A stretch of DNA of 64,000 bases from CAVQXR01 sp963717955 (GTDB lineage Bacteria; Actinomycetota; Thermoleophilia; Gaiellales; Gaiellaceae), in the NCBI GenBank assembly GCA_963717955.1, contig CAVQXR010000001.1:124001-188000 (forward strand). Direction: 5' to 3'. The notes under the pieces were generated by a model that saw only the letters and a program-made list of their open reading frames with translations, was not told the origin of the DNA and ran no database searches. Numbering within the stretch: the stretch's first letter is position 1; every line of letters begins with the position of its first letter. Shown here one piece after another: positions 14,793 to 23,092 of this stretch. Made by a program: the position numbers and the translations under genes.

Positions 14793-16169
14793 ATGGCAGA
14801 CCTGACGCAGCCTGCTGACCGGTTCCGCGAGGTGGCGGAGCGGAAGCTCGCCGATCCTCGCCTGCAGATCGCGATCGAGAGCTCCGTGCAGCGGCTTCGC
14901 GCGCACCGCCTCGAGGCCTGGGACGACCTCGACGACGTCGAGGCGCTGCGTCAGAAGGCGCACGACGTCCGGATGAAGGCGGTCCGGGGGATCGACCGGT
15001 ACCTGGCCGAGTTCACGACGGCGCTCGAGGCGCGCGGCGGTCACGTCGAGGTGTGCGCGACCGCCGAGGAGGCGTGCGCCTACATCGTCGAGGTCTGCCG
15101 GAGGCACGACGCGAAGCTCGTCGCCAAGTCGAAGTCGATGGCGTCCGAGGAGATCGGCCTCAACGCCGCACTCGAGGATGCAGGGATCCGGCCCGTCGAG
15201 ACCGACCTCGGCGAGTACATCCTCCAGCTCGGCCGCGAGCATCCCGTTCACATCGTCGCGCCGGCGATCGAGAAGACCAAGGAGCAGGTCGCCGAGCTCT
15301 TCTCGGAGGTCGAGGGCCGGCCGGTCCCGGCCGAGCTCGAGGAGCTGACCGCGTCGGCCCGCCGCCAGCTCCGGCCGGTGTTCCTCGAGGCGGACGTCGG
15401 CATCACCGGCGCGAACTTCGTGGTCGCCGAGACGGGCACGATCGTCACCGTGACGAACGAGGGCAACGGGCGCCTCGTCGCCTCGCTCCCGCGCGTGCAC
15501 ATCGCGATCACCGGAATCGAGCGGCTCGTCCCGACGCTCGGCGAGCTCGCGCCGCTGCTCACCCTGCTCGGGCGAAGCGGCACGGGCCAGCGCCTCACGA
15601 GCTACACGCACCTCGTCACGGGACCGCGGCGGGAGGGGGAGGAGGACGGCCCGGAGGAGCTCCACGTGGTGTTCCTCGAGAACGGGCGGCGCAACCTGAT
15701 GGGCACGAAGTACGAGGAGATGCTCGCCTGCATCCGGTGCGGCGCGTGTCTCAACGTCTGCCCCGTGTACCGCAAGACGGCGGGTGAGGCCTACGGGCCC
15801 GTCTACTCGGGGCCGATGGGCGCCGTGCTCGTGCCGCTGCTCGTGACCCTGCCGAAGGCGCCGGCGCTGCCGCATGCGTCGTCGCTCTGCGGTGCGTGCA
15901 CCGAGGCCTGCCCGGTCAAGATCCCGCTCCACAAGCTGCTGCTCGAGCTGCGAAGCGACCTCTCCGAGCAGAAGATCGCGTCCCGGCGCGAGCGCGCCGC
16001 CTACACGCTCTGGTCGCTCGCCTGGTCTCGCCCGTGGGGATACCGCTTCAGCACCTGGGCGGCCCGGCTCGGCCAGCGCTTCGCCGCGTCGTTCGGGCCG
16101 GGGAAGATCTGGTCTGCCGGCCGCACGCTCCCGCCGCTCGCCCGGCGACGGTTCCGGGACTGGAAATGA
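14793..16169 (+). CDS. lutB: L-lactate utilisation protein LutB (LUD domain plus two 4Fe-4S clusters)
   Basis: A 458-residue protein. A LUD domain fills about residues 60-285 (KSKSMASEEIGLN, ETGTIVTVTNEGNGRL). The ferredoxin-like motifs CIRCGACLNVCPVYR (near 312) and CGACTEACPVKIP (near 368) follow, then a C-terminal tail with YTLWSLAWSRPWGYR. This is the domain order and length of LutB. It works with LutA and LutC in NAD-independent lactate oxidation. ATG 14793 is 4 bases after the lutA stop. Confidence 0.92.
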   Translation: MADLTQPADRFREVAERKLADPRLQIAIESSVQRLRAHRLEAWDDLDDVEALRQKAHDVRMKAVRGIDRYLAEFTTALEARGGHVEVCATAEEACAYIVEVCRRHDAKLVAKSKSMASEEIGLNAALEDAGIRPVETDLGEYILQLGREHPVHIVAPAIEKTKEQVAELFSEVEGRPVPAELEELTASARRQLRPVFLEADVGITGANFVVAETGTIVTVTNEGNGRLVASLPRVHIAITGIERLVPTLGELAPLLTLLGRSGTGQRLTSYTHLVTGPRREGEEDGPEELHVVFLENGRRNLMGTKYEEMLACIRCGACLNVCPVYRKTAGEAYGPVYSGPMGAVLVPLLVTLPKAPALPHASSLCGACTEACPVKIPLHKLLLELRSDLSEQKIASRRERAAYTLWSLAWSRPWGYRFSTWAARLGQRFAASFGPGKIWSAGRTLPPLARRRFRDWK

Positions 16170-16573
16170 CCCAGCAGGCCGCGCTCGTCCAGCAGCTCGC
16201 CGCCAACCTGAAGCGCAACGGCTTCCGCCTCCACTACCGGATCGTCCCGGAGCTCGAGGGGGCCACGATCTCGACCGCGCTGTACGCGCTCGCCGATCCG
16301 GGGAGCGTCGTTCTCGCCGCCTCGCCCGACGAGCCCCGTGCTCGGTCGCTCCTCCCCGACGTGCACCTCACGATCGTGGCCGAGGACAGGGTGCTGGCGG
16401 GCCTCGACGAGCTCTTCGCGGAGACGGTCGGCAGCCTTCCGAGCAGCATGGCGATCGTGTCGGGGCCGAGTCGCTCGGCCGACATCGAGCAGGTGCTCGC
16501 ACTCGGCGTGCACGGGCCGCGCGAGGAGCACGTCGTGATCGTCCCGGCCGGGGACGCCCCCGATCTCGGGTGA
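16166..16573 (+). CDS. lutC: LutC-like LUD-domain protein (short form)
   Basis: A 135-residue LUD-domain protein. It contains the motif SSMAIVSGPSRSADIEQVLALGVHGPREEHVVIV, split here by its typical ASDIE-like core (SADIE), which is diagnostic of LutC. It is shorter than usual LutC proteins of roughly 200-240 residues, the N-terminal half of the domain being reduced. The ATG overlaps the lutB stop (ATGA). The next gene is convergent, ending 7 bases away, so the operon ends here. Confidence 0.82.
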   Translation: MTQQAALVQQLAANLKRNGFRLHYRIVPELEGATISTALYALADPGSVVLAASPDEPRARSLLPDVHLTIVAEDRVLAGLDELFAETVGSLPSSMAIVSGPSRSADIEQVLALGVHGPREEHVVIVPAGDAPDLG

Positions 16574-16580
16574 CTGCGGC

Positions 16581-17438
16581 TCAGGGGCCTCCGCGCGAGG
16601 CGTTCCGCAGCCGGTTCGCGAGCCCCGTCAGCCCCCAGCCGTCCGCGAGCGCCGCGCCGCCGTCCCAGTCGGGTGTCGCGTCCAGAAGCGGCGGGATCGG
16701 CGCGTCTGCCTGCAGCGTCGCGATGCGGCGATACGTCCTGAGCGCGTCGGCCTCGGCAGAGAACCGCCCCGCCTGCAACAGCTCGTCGAGCGAGCCGTGC
16801 TCGCGGAGCAGAGCCGCCGCCTTCACGGGCCCGATCCCCGCGGCGCCGGGGATCCGGTCCGACGGGTCCCCGCGGAGCGCGATGAAGTCCACGACCTGCC
16901 CCGGCCCGACGCCGTAGCGTTCCCGCACCTCGGCCGGGCCGACACGGTCGGGCTCCGAGGCACCGCGCCTGGGCGAGAGGATCGTCGTGCGGTCGCTCGC
17001 CAGCTGAAAGAGGTCGCGGTCGGCCGAGAGCACGAGCGCGGTGCCCCCCGACTCCTCCTCGGCGCGGACCGCAGCGGCGATGAAGTCGTCGGCCTCGTAG
17101 CCGCCCAGCTTGGCAAACGGCAACCCGAGCGCCTCGATCACGACAGGGACACGGTCGAGTTGCGCCATGAACGCGTCGTCCTGCACGAAGTCCCGGCCGG
17201 ACTGGTACTGCGGCAGCAGCGCGTTGCGGTAGGTCGGCGTGCGCGGGGTATCGAAGGCGACGAACATCGTTCTCGGAGCCGTGCGCTGCCACAGGCGGGT
17301 CAGCATGTCGGCCGTGCCGACGAGCATGTTGGCGGGCCGGCCCTCGCCGTCCCTGATCGAGGACGGGAGCGCGTGGAATGCCCGGTGCGCGCAGTTGTCG
17401 CCGTCGACGACGAGCAGCGGCCGTCGTGGTGCGGTCAC
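16581..17438 (-). CDS. 5'-3' exonuclease (DNA polymerase I N-terminal/FEN-like domain), stand-alone
   Basis: A 285-residue protein with the PIN-like 5' nuclease fold: VVDGDNCAHRAFHALP at the N-terminus, GGYEADDFIAAAV and LSADRDLFQLAS for the metal-binding aspartates, and the helix-hairpin-helix GDPSDRIPGAAGIGPVKAA. It lacks polymerase domains, so it is a separate flap/5'-exonuclease for RNA primer or repair intermediates. The GTG start overlaps the stop of the acyltransferase (GTGA), so the two form an operon. Confidence 0.88.
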   Translation of the reverse strand: MTAPRRPLLVVDGDNCAHRAFHALPSSIRDGEGRPANMLVGTADMLTRLWQRTAPRTMFVAFDTPRTPTYRNALLPQYQSGRDFVQDDAFMAQLDRVPVVIEALGLPFAKLGGYEADDFIAAAVRAEEESGGTALVLSADRDLFQLASDRTTILSPRRGASEPDRVGPAEVRERYGVGPGQVVDFIALRGDPSDRIPGAAGIGPVKAAALLREHGSLDELLQAGRFSAEADALRTYRRIATLQADAPIPPLLDATPDWDGGAALADGWGLTGLANRLRNASRGGP

Positions 17439-18073
17439 CGGCCCGGCGATGCCAACTCCCCCTCGAGGCGCTGGATCTCGGCCCAGAGACGGGCGGTCGC
17501 CTCGGCAGACGCGCGGTAGGAGCCGGCCGCGGCGAGATCGGTCAGGTCGATCGGCGGCCCGAAGGCAACCCGAAGCGGGCCGAGGCGCGCGAGCCTGTCC
17601 ATGCCTGCGGTGGCGGCCGGTACGAGCGGCACGCCTGCACCGAGCGCGATCCTCGCGGCCCCGGAATGGGGGCGCGGCTGATGCTTCTTGCGCAGGCCTT
17701 TCGCACGCCGCGTCCCTTCCGGAAACATCCCCATCACGCGGCCTTGCCGGCACAGGTCGATTGCGGTCTCGAGCGCCGCGAGGTCCCCCTTGCCGCGTTC
17801 GACCGGGAAGGAGCCGAGATGGTGGAGCAGCGTCCGCAGGCCCGGCCTCCACAGCTCCGACTTGGCCATGTAGTGGAGCTGCCGCGGCCAGAGCGCGACA
17901 CTGAGCGGCCACGGATCGAGATTCGAGGTGTGGTTCGCGCCGACGACGTAGCCGCCCTCGCGCGGGACGTGCTCGAGCCCCGAGACCCGGAGCCGGTACA
18001 GCTTCGTCACGATTGGGCGCGAGATCGTCGCGGCGAAGCGATAGAAGCCCGACGCATCACCGGATCCGGCCAC
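17435..18073 (-). CDS. 1-acyl-sn-glycerol-3-phosphate acyltransferase (PlsC family)
   Basis: A 212-residue lysophospholipid acyltransferase with the catalytic H-x4-D box in GANHTSNLDPWPL (near residue 47) and the substrate motif MFPEGTRRAK (near 118). It transfers acyl chains to lysophosphatidic acid at the membrane. The GTG start at 18073 has CATACT 6 bases upstream on the minus strand. This -10-like sequence lies in a 26-bp unit that is duplicated in tandem just upstream. Confidence 0.87.
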   Translation of the reverse strand: MAGSGDASGFYRFAATISRPIVTKLYRLRVSGLEHVPREGGYVVGANHTSNLDPWPLSVALWPRQLHYMAKSELWRPGLRTLLHHLGSFPVERGKGDLAALETAIDLCRQGRVMGMFPEGTRRAKGLRKKHQPRPHSGAARIALGAGVPLVPAATAGMDRLARLGPLRVAFGPPIDLTDLAAAGSYRASAEATARLWAEIQRLEGELASPGR

Positions 18074-18125
18074 GACGGGAGTATGGCGGCTCCGACCCGG
18101 ACGGGAGTATGGCGGCTCCGACCCG
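18074..18125. repeat. Perfect 26-bp tandem duplication in a divergent promoter region
   Basis: The 26-bp unit beginning GACGGGAGTATGGCGG occurs at 18074-18099 and again, identically, at 18100-18125. It lies between the divergent plsC-like and topB starts. On the minus strand each unit carries the -10-like CATACT that precedes the acyltransferase start, so the duplication gives two spaced copies of that element. Confidence 0.85.
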
Positions 18126-18144
18126 ACCGCTAAGGTAAGCCGAC

Positions 18145-20355
18145 GTGGGAAAGACCCTGATCATCGCCGAGAAGCCCTCGGTCGGCCGCGACATCGCATC
18201 CGCGCTGCCCGGCGCGTTCGAGAAGAGCGAGGGCCACCTCGAGTCGGACGAGTACGTGATCACCTGGGCGGTCGGTCACCTCGTCACGCTCGCCGAGCCC
18301 GAGGACTACGAGGCCGGCCTGAAGCGCTGGCGGATGGCCGACCTGCCGATCATCCCCGCCGAGTTCAAGCTGAAGCCCCGGGACGACAAGTCGCGCAAGC
18401 AGCTGAAGGTCATCCACGCCCTGCTCCGTCGCGACGACGTCGAGCGCGTGGTGAACGCGTGCGACTCCGGTCGAGAGGGGGAGCTCATCTTCGCCTACGT
18501 CTACGAGACGGCGAACGTGGCCAGGCCGGTCGAGCGGCTATGGATCTCGAGCATGACGAAGAAGGCGATCAAGGAGGGGTTCGATCGGCTCCGGCCCGGC
18601 GAGCAGATGGCGGCGCTCGAGCGCGCCGCGCGATCCCGGTCGGAGGCCGACTGGCTCGTGGGCATGAATGCGACGCGCGCCGCGACGATCCGGCTGCGGG
18701 CGGCATTCGACGGTGCCGTGTCACTCGGTCGGGTGCAGACGCCGACGCTGGCGATCGTCGCCCGCCGCGAGGTCGAGATCCGCGGTTTCGTGCCGGAGCC
18801 GTACTGGCTCGTCGAGGGGGCGTTCGAGGCCAGCCACGAGCGCGCGTACGTCGGTCGCTACCTCGGCGGCAAGCGGATCGGGCTCGACGAGGCGACGGCG
18901 ATCGTGCGCGACTGCGAGGGCCGGCAGGGCGAGATCACGAAGCTCGAGAAGAAGGAGGAGCGGGAGGCGCCGCAGCTCCTCTACGACCTGACCTCGCTCC
19001 AGCGGCATGCCAACACGCTCCACGGCTTCTCGGCCCGCCGTACGCTCTCGGCCGCGCAGCGCCTCTACGAGGAGCACAAGGCGATCACCTACCCGCGGAC
19101 GAGCTCACGCTTCCTGTCGAGCGAGCTCGTCGACGAGATCAGGCCGACGGTGCGGGCCGTGGGGGCGCACGCCGCCTATGGCCGCGCCGCGCGCTACGTG
19201 CTCGGGCTTGCCGAGCTACCGCTCGGCCGCGTCGTGAACGACGCGAAGGTCGAGGACCACCACGCGATCATCCCGACCCCGTCCGAGCACAAGCTCGAAC
19301 GGATGAGGGACGACGATCGGAAGGTCTTCGACCTCGTGGCGAAGCGCTTCCTCGCGATCTTTCACCCCGAGGCCGTGTTCGAGCGCACCCGGGTGGAGAC
19401 GACGGTCGAGCGGTACGTCTTCCGAACGAGCGGGCGGGTACTGCTCGAGGCCGGCTGGAAGTCGGTCTACGGCGAGGAGCCGGTGTCGCCGGCCGACGAG
19501 GACGACTCCGGCGGCGATCAGTCCCTGCCGGCACTACGGGAGGGCGAGATCGTCGAGGCGAGGCGGATCGAGGCGCTCCGCAAGGAGACCCAGCCTCCGC
19601 GGCGCTACACGGACGCGTCGCTCCTCGGCGCGATGGAAACGGCCGGCAAGAGCATCGAGGACGAGCGGCTCCGCGAGGCGATGAAGGATTCAGGGATCGG
19701 GACGCCCGCGACGAGAGCCGCGATCATCGAGCGTCTCATCGATGTCGGCTACGTGGAGCGAGACGGGCGGTCGCTGTATGCGACCGAGAAGGGCATCCAG
19801 GTCATCTCCCTGCTCGGCGAGCATGCACTGACGTCCCCGGAGCTCACCGGTGCCTGGGAGCACCGGCTGTCCCTGATCGAGCACGGCGAGGACAGTCGCG
19901 AGGCGTTCATCGCCGACATCGCGCGCTTCACGACCGAGACGGTCGCCGAGCTCGACGGGCTGAAGGACGTCCGCGTGGAGCGGGCGAACCTCGGCCCCTG
20001 CCCGGTGTGCGGCCGGGACGTGATCGAGAATCGCAAGGGCTACTCCTGCTGGGCGAAGGACGACCCCGGCTGCGGGTTCGTGATCTGGAAGAAGAAGGCG
20101 GGAAAGACGCTGCCGGTCTCCGTCGTGAAGGAGTTGATGGAGAAGCGGTCGACGGAGAAGCAGGTGGCGGGCTTTCGCGGCCGTTCGGGGCGGACGTTCC
20201 GGGCCAAGCTGCGCCTCGAGCAGGGCGAGGACGGGAAGTGGCGGGTCGAGTTCAACGAGGACTGGGCCCGCCAGCCGGGCAGCGCGCCGCCGCCCGAGAG
20301 CGACGCTGAGGCCGAGCCCGAGCCCGTGGGGGCCGCCGCCTCGACGGGCGAGTAG
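18145..20355 (+). CDS. topB: DNA topoisomerase III-like type IA topoisomerase
   Basis: A 736-residue type IA topoisomerase that relaxes or decatenates DNA by a single-strand passage mechanism. The TOPRIM domain opens with LIIAEKPSVGRDIA and carries VNACDSGREGELIF (near residue 110), where the second Asp of the usual D-x-D is Gly. The nucleophile is Tyr316 in KAITYPRTSSRFLS. DSGIGTPATRAAIIERLI (near 515) follows in the core. A four-cysteine zinc ribbon near 619-651 (CPVCGRDVIE, YSCWAKDDPGCGF) and an acidic tail end the protein. GTG start with TAAGGT (18131-18136) 8 bases upstream. Confidence 0.93.
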   Translation: MGKTLIIAEKPSVGRDIASALPGAFEKSEGHLESDEYVITWAVGHLVTLAEPEDYEAGLKRWRMADLPIIPAEFKLKPRDDKSRKQLKVIHALLRRDDVERVVNACDSGREGELIFAYVYETANVARPVERLWISSMTKKAIKEGFDRLRPGEQMAALERAARSRSEADWLVGMNATRAATIRLRAAFDGAVSLGRVQTPTLAIVARREVEIRGFVPEPYWLVEGAFEASHERAYVGRYLGGKRIGLDEATAIVRDCEGRQGEITKLEKKEEREAPQLLYDLTSLQRHANTLHGFSARRTLSAAQRLYEEHKAITYPRTSSRFLSSELVDEIRPTVRAVGAHAAYGRAARYVLGLAELPLGRVVNDAKVEDHHAIIPTPSEHKLERMRDDDRKVFDLVAKRFLAIFHPEAVFERTRVETTVERYVFRTSGRVLLEAGWKSVYGEEPVSPADEDDSGGDQSLPALREGEIVEARRIEALRKETQPPRRYTDASLLGAMETAGKSIEDERLREAMKDSGIGTPATRAAIIERLIDVGYVERDGRSLYATEKGIQVISLLGEHALTSPELTGAWEHRLSLIEHGEDSREAFIADIARFTTETVAELDGLKDVRVERANLGPCPVCGRDVIENRKGYSCWAKDDPGCGFVIWKKKAGKTLPVSVVKELMEKRSTEKQVAGFRGRSGRTFRAKLRLEQGEDGKWRVEFNEDWARQPGSAPPPESDAEAEPEPVGAAASTGE

Positions 20356-20387
20356 CCCCTTTCTCGACCGCCGACCGGACGATCGGC

Positions 20388-20597
20388 TACAATGAGGCAC
20401 GTTCCCCGCGTGCACTTGACGGCTGCGCGCGGCGGGAATAGCAACTGCCCTCGCCTCGTTGGAGTGGGCAGGAGCAAGAAAAACCCGGAATACCACTCGT
20501 AACGGGGACGGATTGCTCACGCAATCCGGGGAGCCCGAAGCGAACGTACGGTGGTAGGACGCGAAGACCGGGAACGACCGACGACGTAAGGAGAGAC
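20388..20597 (+). promoter_or_regulatory. Promoter and long structured leader of the primary sigma factor gene
   Basis: TACAAT at 20388-20393 is a good -10 box. A second candidate promoter begins with TTGACG about 25 bases further on. Either gives a leader of roughly 150-200 bases, unusual in this window. The leader holds an 8-bp hairpin (CGGATTGC 20509-20516, loop TCAC, GCAATCCG 20521-20528) and ends with AAGGAG before the TTG start. I could not match it to a known riboswitch class. Confidence 0.5.
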
Positions 20598-21647
20598 TTG
20601 CAGGAGCTTCTTGAGATCGACCAGGTTCGCTCGCTTCTGGAGAACGCCGAGGAGCGCGGCTTCGTTGAGCCGCTCGAGCTCCAGGCCCTCGTAACCGAGC
20701 TCGAGATGAGCGAGGACGACCTGGCGCTGATCGCCGGCGAGGTCGAGTCGATGGGCCTCGAGATGCCGGCGGTCACGGCGGAGGCCGACGAGGTCGAGGA
20801 GGTGGCGCCGGCCGTCGAGCACATGTTCGGCGCCGGAGACTCGCTTCAGCTCTTTCTCGCCGATGTGGGGCGCCACAAGCTGCTGAACGCCGGCCAGGAG
20901 GTCGTGCTCGCGAAGCGGATCGAGAAGGGCGATCGCGCGGCGAAGCGCCAGATGATCGAGTCGAACCTCCGGCTCGTGGTCTCGATCGCGAAGGGCTACC
21001 GCGGTCTGGGCGTCCCGTTCCTCGACCTGATCCAGGAGGGCACGCTGGGCCTGAACCGCGCCGTCGAGAAGTTCGACTGGCGCCGCGGCTTCAAGTTCTC
21101 GACCTATGCGACCTGGTGGATCCGCCAGTCGGTGCAGCGCGCCGTGGCGAACCACGCGCGGACGATCCGCGTGCCGGTGCACGTCGTCGAGCGGCAGCAG
21201 AAGCTGTTCCGCGCGGCACGCCGGCTCGAGGCAGAGCTGGGGCGCGAGCCGACGCGCGAGGAGCTCTCGAACGCGACGGGCATCCCGATGCAGCACATCG
21301 AGGAGGCGCTCGGCGCGGCGCAGGCATCCGTTTCGCTCAACCAGTCGGTCGGTACCGACGACGAGGGCGAGCTCGGCGATCTGTTCGCCGACCGTGAGGC
21401 CGCAGACCCGTTCGAGGAGGCCGAGGAGTCGCTGCGCAAGCAGGGTGTCCGCAAGGCGCTCGACGCGCTCCCGGAGCGCGAGCGGCGGATCCTGGAGCTG
21501 CGGTTCGGCTTCGAAGGCGATCCCTGGACGCTCGAGGCGATCGGCGCCGAGCTCGGGCTCACGCGCGAGCGCGTACGCCAGCTCGAGGGTCAGGCGCTGG
21601 CGCGCCTCTCGGCGATCCGAGACCTCGTCTCGGTCGCGGCCGCGTAG
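20598..21647 (+). CDS. Primary RNA polymerase sigma factor (RpoD/SigA type)
   Basis: A 349-residue sigma-70 factor. The N-terminal ~75 residues are acidic and region-1.1-like. Region 1.2 starts near DSLQLFLADVGRHKLL. Regions 2.1-2.4 hold SNLRLVVSIAKGYRGLGV, FLDLIQEGTLGLNRAV and FSTYATWWIRQSVQRA. Region 3 follows (VPVHVVERQQKLFRAAR), and region 4.2 is the HTH LEAIGAELGLTRERVRQLE. The intact regions 1-4 and compact non-conserved part fit the housekeeping factor, though a close group 2 paralogue cannot be excluded. The start is TTG at 20598 after AAGGAG. Confidence 0.9.
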   Translation: MQELLEIDQVRSLLENAEERGFVEPLELQALVTELEMSEDDLALIAGEVESMGLEMPAVTAEADEVEEVAPAVEHMFGAGDSLQLFLADVGRHKLLNAGQEVVLAKRIEKGDRAAKRQMIESNLRLVVSIAKGYRGLGVPFLDLIQEGTLGLNRAVEKFDWRRGFKFSTYATWWIRQSVQRAVANHARTIRVPVHVVERQQKLFRAARRLEAELGREPTREELSNATGIPMQHIEEALGAAQASVSLNQSVGTDDEGELGDLFADREAADPFEEAEESLRKQGVRKALDALPERERRILELRFGFEGDPWTLEAIGAELGLTRERVRQLEGQALARLSAIRDLVSVAAA

Positions 21648-21703
21648 GCTCTGTCACAGTCGGTGGATTCCGGGCTGGGTGCTCCCCGCCTTACAATGCC
21701 GCC

Positions 21704-22291
21704 GTGCAGGCGATCCTGGAGCTGGTCAGGACCAGGCCGACCGCGCTGTTCCTCGGGCTCGTCGTCGTGCCGTCCGCGGTCATGACGGCGGTGTTCGGCT
21801 GGCAGGCGGTCGAGTCGCAGGAGGTGAAGAACGCCCTCCGCGGGGGCCTCGATGACGGGAGCCTCGTCGTGCAGGGCGATGTCGGCACCGTCGTCGCGTT
21901 CGGCACGCCGTTCGTCAACGAGGGCGACACCGCGATCACGCTCGAGGACGTCGGCCTGATCGTCCCGGCCGACGCGATCGAGCTCTCGGACGTGCGTGCC
22001 GCCGTCAGCGACGAGCCGGTCGCGCCCTTCGTGAGCGGGGACGGCGTGCCGCCCGGCGCGAACGAGTTCGAGGAGCTCGAGGTGGGGCCCGGCCAGGCGG
22101 TGAGCGTGATCGTCGGCGTCGAGATCACCGGGGAGGGCGACGCGCTCGGCTTCGAAGGGATCCGTGTGCACTACCACGCGGGCGGCCGCGCCGGTGAGAC
22201 GGTCACGTACGGCACCTACGGGACGTGCGCGCCCGCGCCCGCCTGCGATCCGTCCGTGCCCTCCGGCACGGCGGCATCGTCCGCGCCGTAG
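21704..22291 (+). CDS. Membrane-anchored protein of unknown function
   Basis: A 195-residue protein with one hydrophobic segment near the N-terminus (about residues 12-33, FLGLVVVPSAVMTAVFGW) followed by an extracytoplasmic-looking, acidic, beta-rich domain (VVAFGTPFVNEGDTAITLEDVG, GFEGIRVHYHAGG). The GTG start has TACAAT at 21692-21697, exactly 6 bases upstream, a clean leaderless promoter. Two cysteines in the tail (GTCAPAPACDP) could form a disulfide. No family recognised. Confidence 0.6.
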   Translation: MQAILELVRTRPTALFLGLVVVPSAVMTAVFGWQAVESQEVKNALRGGLDDGSLVVQGDVGTVVAFGTPFVNEGDTAITLEDVGLIVPADAIELSDVRAAVSDEPVAPFVSGDGVPPGANEFEELEVGPGQAVSVIVGVEITGEGDALGFEGIRVHYHAGGRAGETVTYGTYGTCAPAPACDPSVPSGTAASSAP

Positions 22292-22404
22292 GCGAGCGGC
22301 GGCGTCGCCTCGACGGCGCGCTGAGGGCAACGCTCACCCGGCTGCCCTCGGAGGGGTGAGAGCCGTCTCCCGCCGCACGGGGGTGGCCGTTCCCCCGCCG
22401 CAGG

Positions 22405-22696
22405 GTGCTCGAAGGGCGTGCCTTGTTCCGATGCGTTCGACGTGGACGAAGCAGAGCGCGAGGAGATCCTCGCCCGGTACCTCGATCAGCCCGCCGCTTC
22501 GACCAGGCCGCGGCACGGCGGGGCCAGACCGCGCCGGCAGCCCAGGCCCGAAACGGCGAGGTGGTGCCCCTGCGTACTCCGAGCCGCCGACACGAGCAGG
22601 AGCCCACCGAGCGCGACACGCAGGTCCTGCAGCTCATCTCGGACGGGCTCGTGAATCGCGAGATCGGCGAGACGTCGTGGACGACCAGAGCACGCC
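22405..22696 (+). pseudogene. Remnant of a LuxR-type regulator gene
   Basis: Reading through different frames, this stretch contains DEAEREEILARYLDQPA and then, in another frame, EPTERDTQVLQLISDGLVNREIGE, which is the first half of a LuxR/GerE HTH. The HTH breaks off just before the recognition helix and the sequence switches to HD-GYP-like coding. No intact protein can be made. The upstream 22292-22404 is GC-rich, with a possible CGGGGG/CCCCCG hairpin that may terminate the preceding gene. Confidence 0.5.
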
Positions 22697-23092
22697 ATGG
22701 AGGCTCACTCGGAGGTCGGCGAGCAGATTCTCGGGCGCGTCGAAGAGTACGCGGATATCGCCCGCATCGTCAGACATCACCATGAGCGGCCCGATGGCCG
22801 CGGCTACCCCGACGGAATCGACGGCCGCGAGGTCCCGATCATCTCGCGCATCATCTGCGTCGCCGACGCCTACAACGCAATGACGTCAGACAGGCCCTAC
22901 CGAAACGACATGCCGAGCGAGGTGGCCCGACAGCGCCTGCTCGAGAGTGCCGGGTCGCAGTTCGACGCGAACGTGGTGAGCGCCTTTGACCGGATCCTGG
23001 CCGATGCCCTCGAAAGTTACTCGCTGGGGGCGACCGTCGACCTTATGGTCGAAACCCAGGCGCATCCGGAGTTGGTTGTTCTTGCTGCCTAG
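22697..23092 (+). pseudogene. C-terminal fragment of an HD-GYP domain phosphodiesterase
   Basis: The 131-residue frame begins MEAHSEVGEQIL and contains ARIVRHHHERPDGRGYPDG followed by ISRIICVADAYNAMTSDRPYR, i.e. the GYP signature and the following helix of HD-GYP cyclic-di-GMP phosphodiesterases. The N-terminal half with the catalytic HD dyad is missing. The frame is open upstream of the ATG (RPEHAM), directly after the LuxR remnant, so the fragment looks like one side of a deletion junction rather than a functional gene. Its 3' end overlaps the large LuxR gene tail to tail by 50 bases. Confidence 0.6.

Noticed and set aside
18074..18125. CRISPR-like repeat
   Set aside because: Only two copies and no spacer between them; it is a simple tandem duplication. 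No other repeat-spacer pattern was seen in the window.
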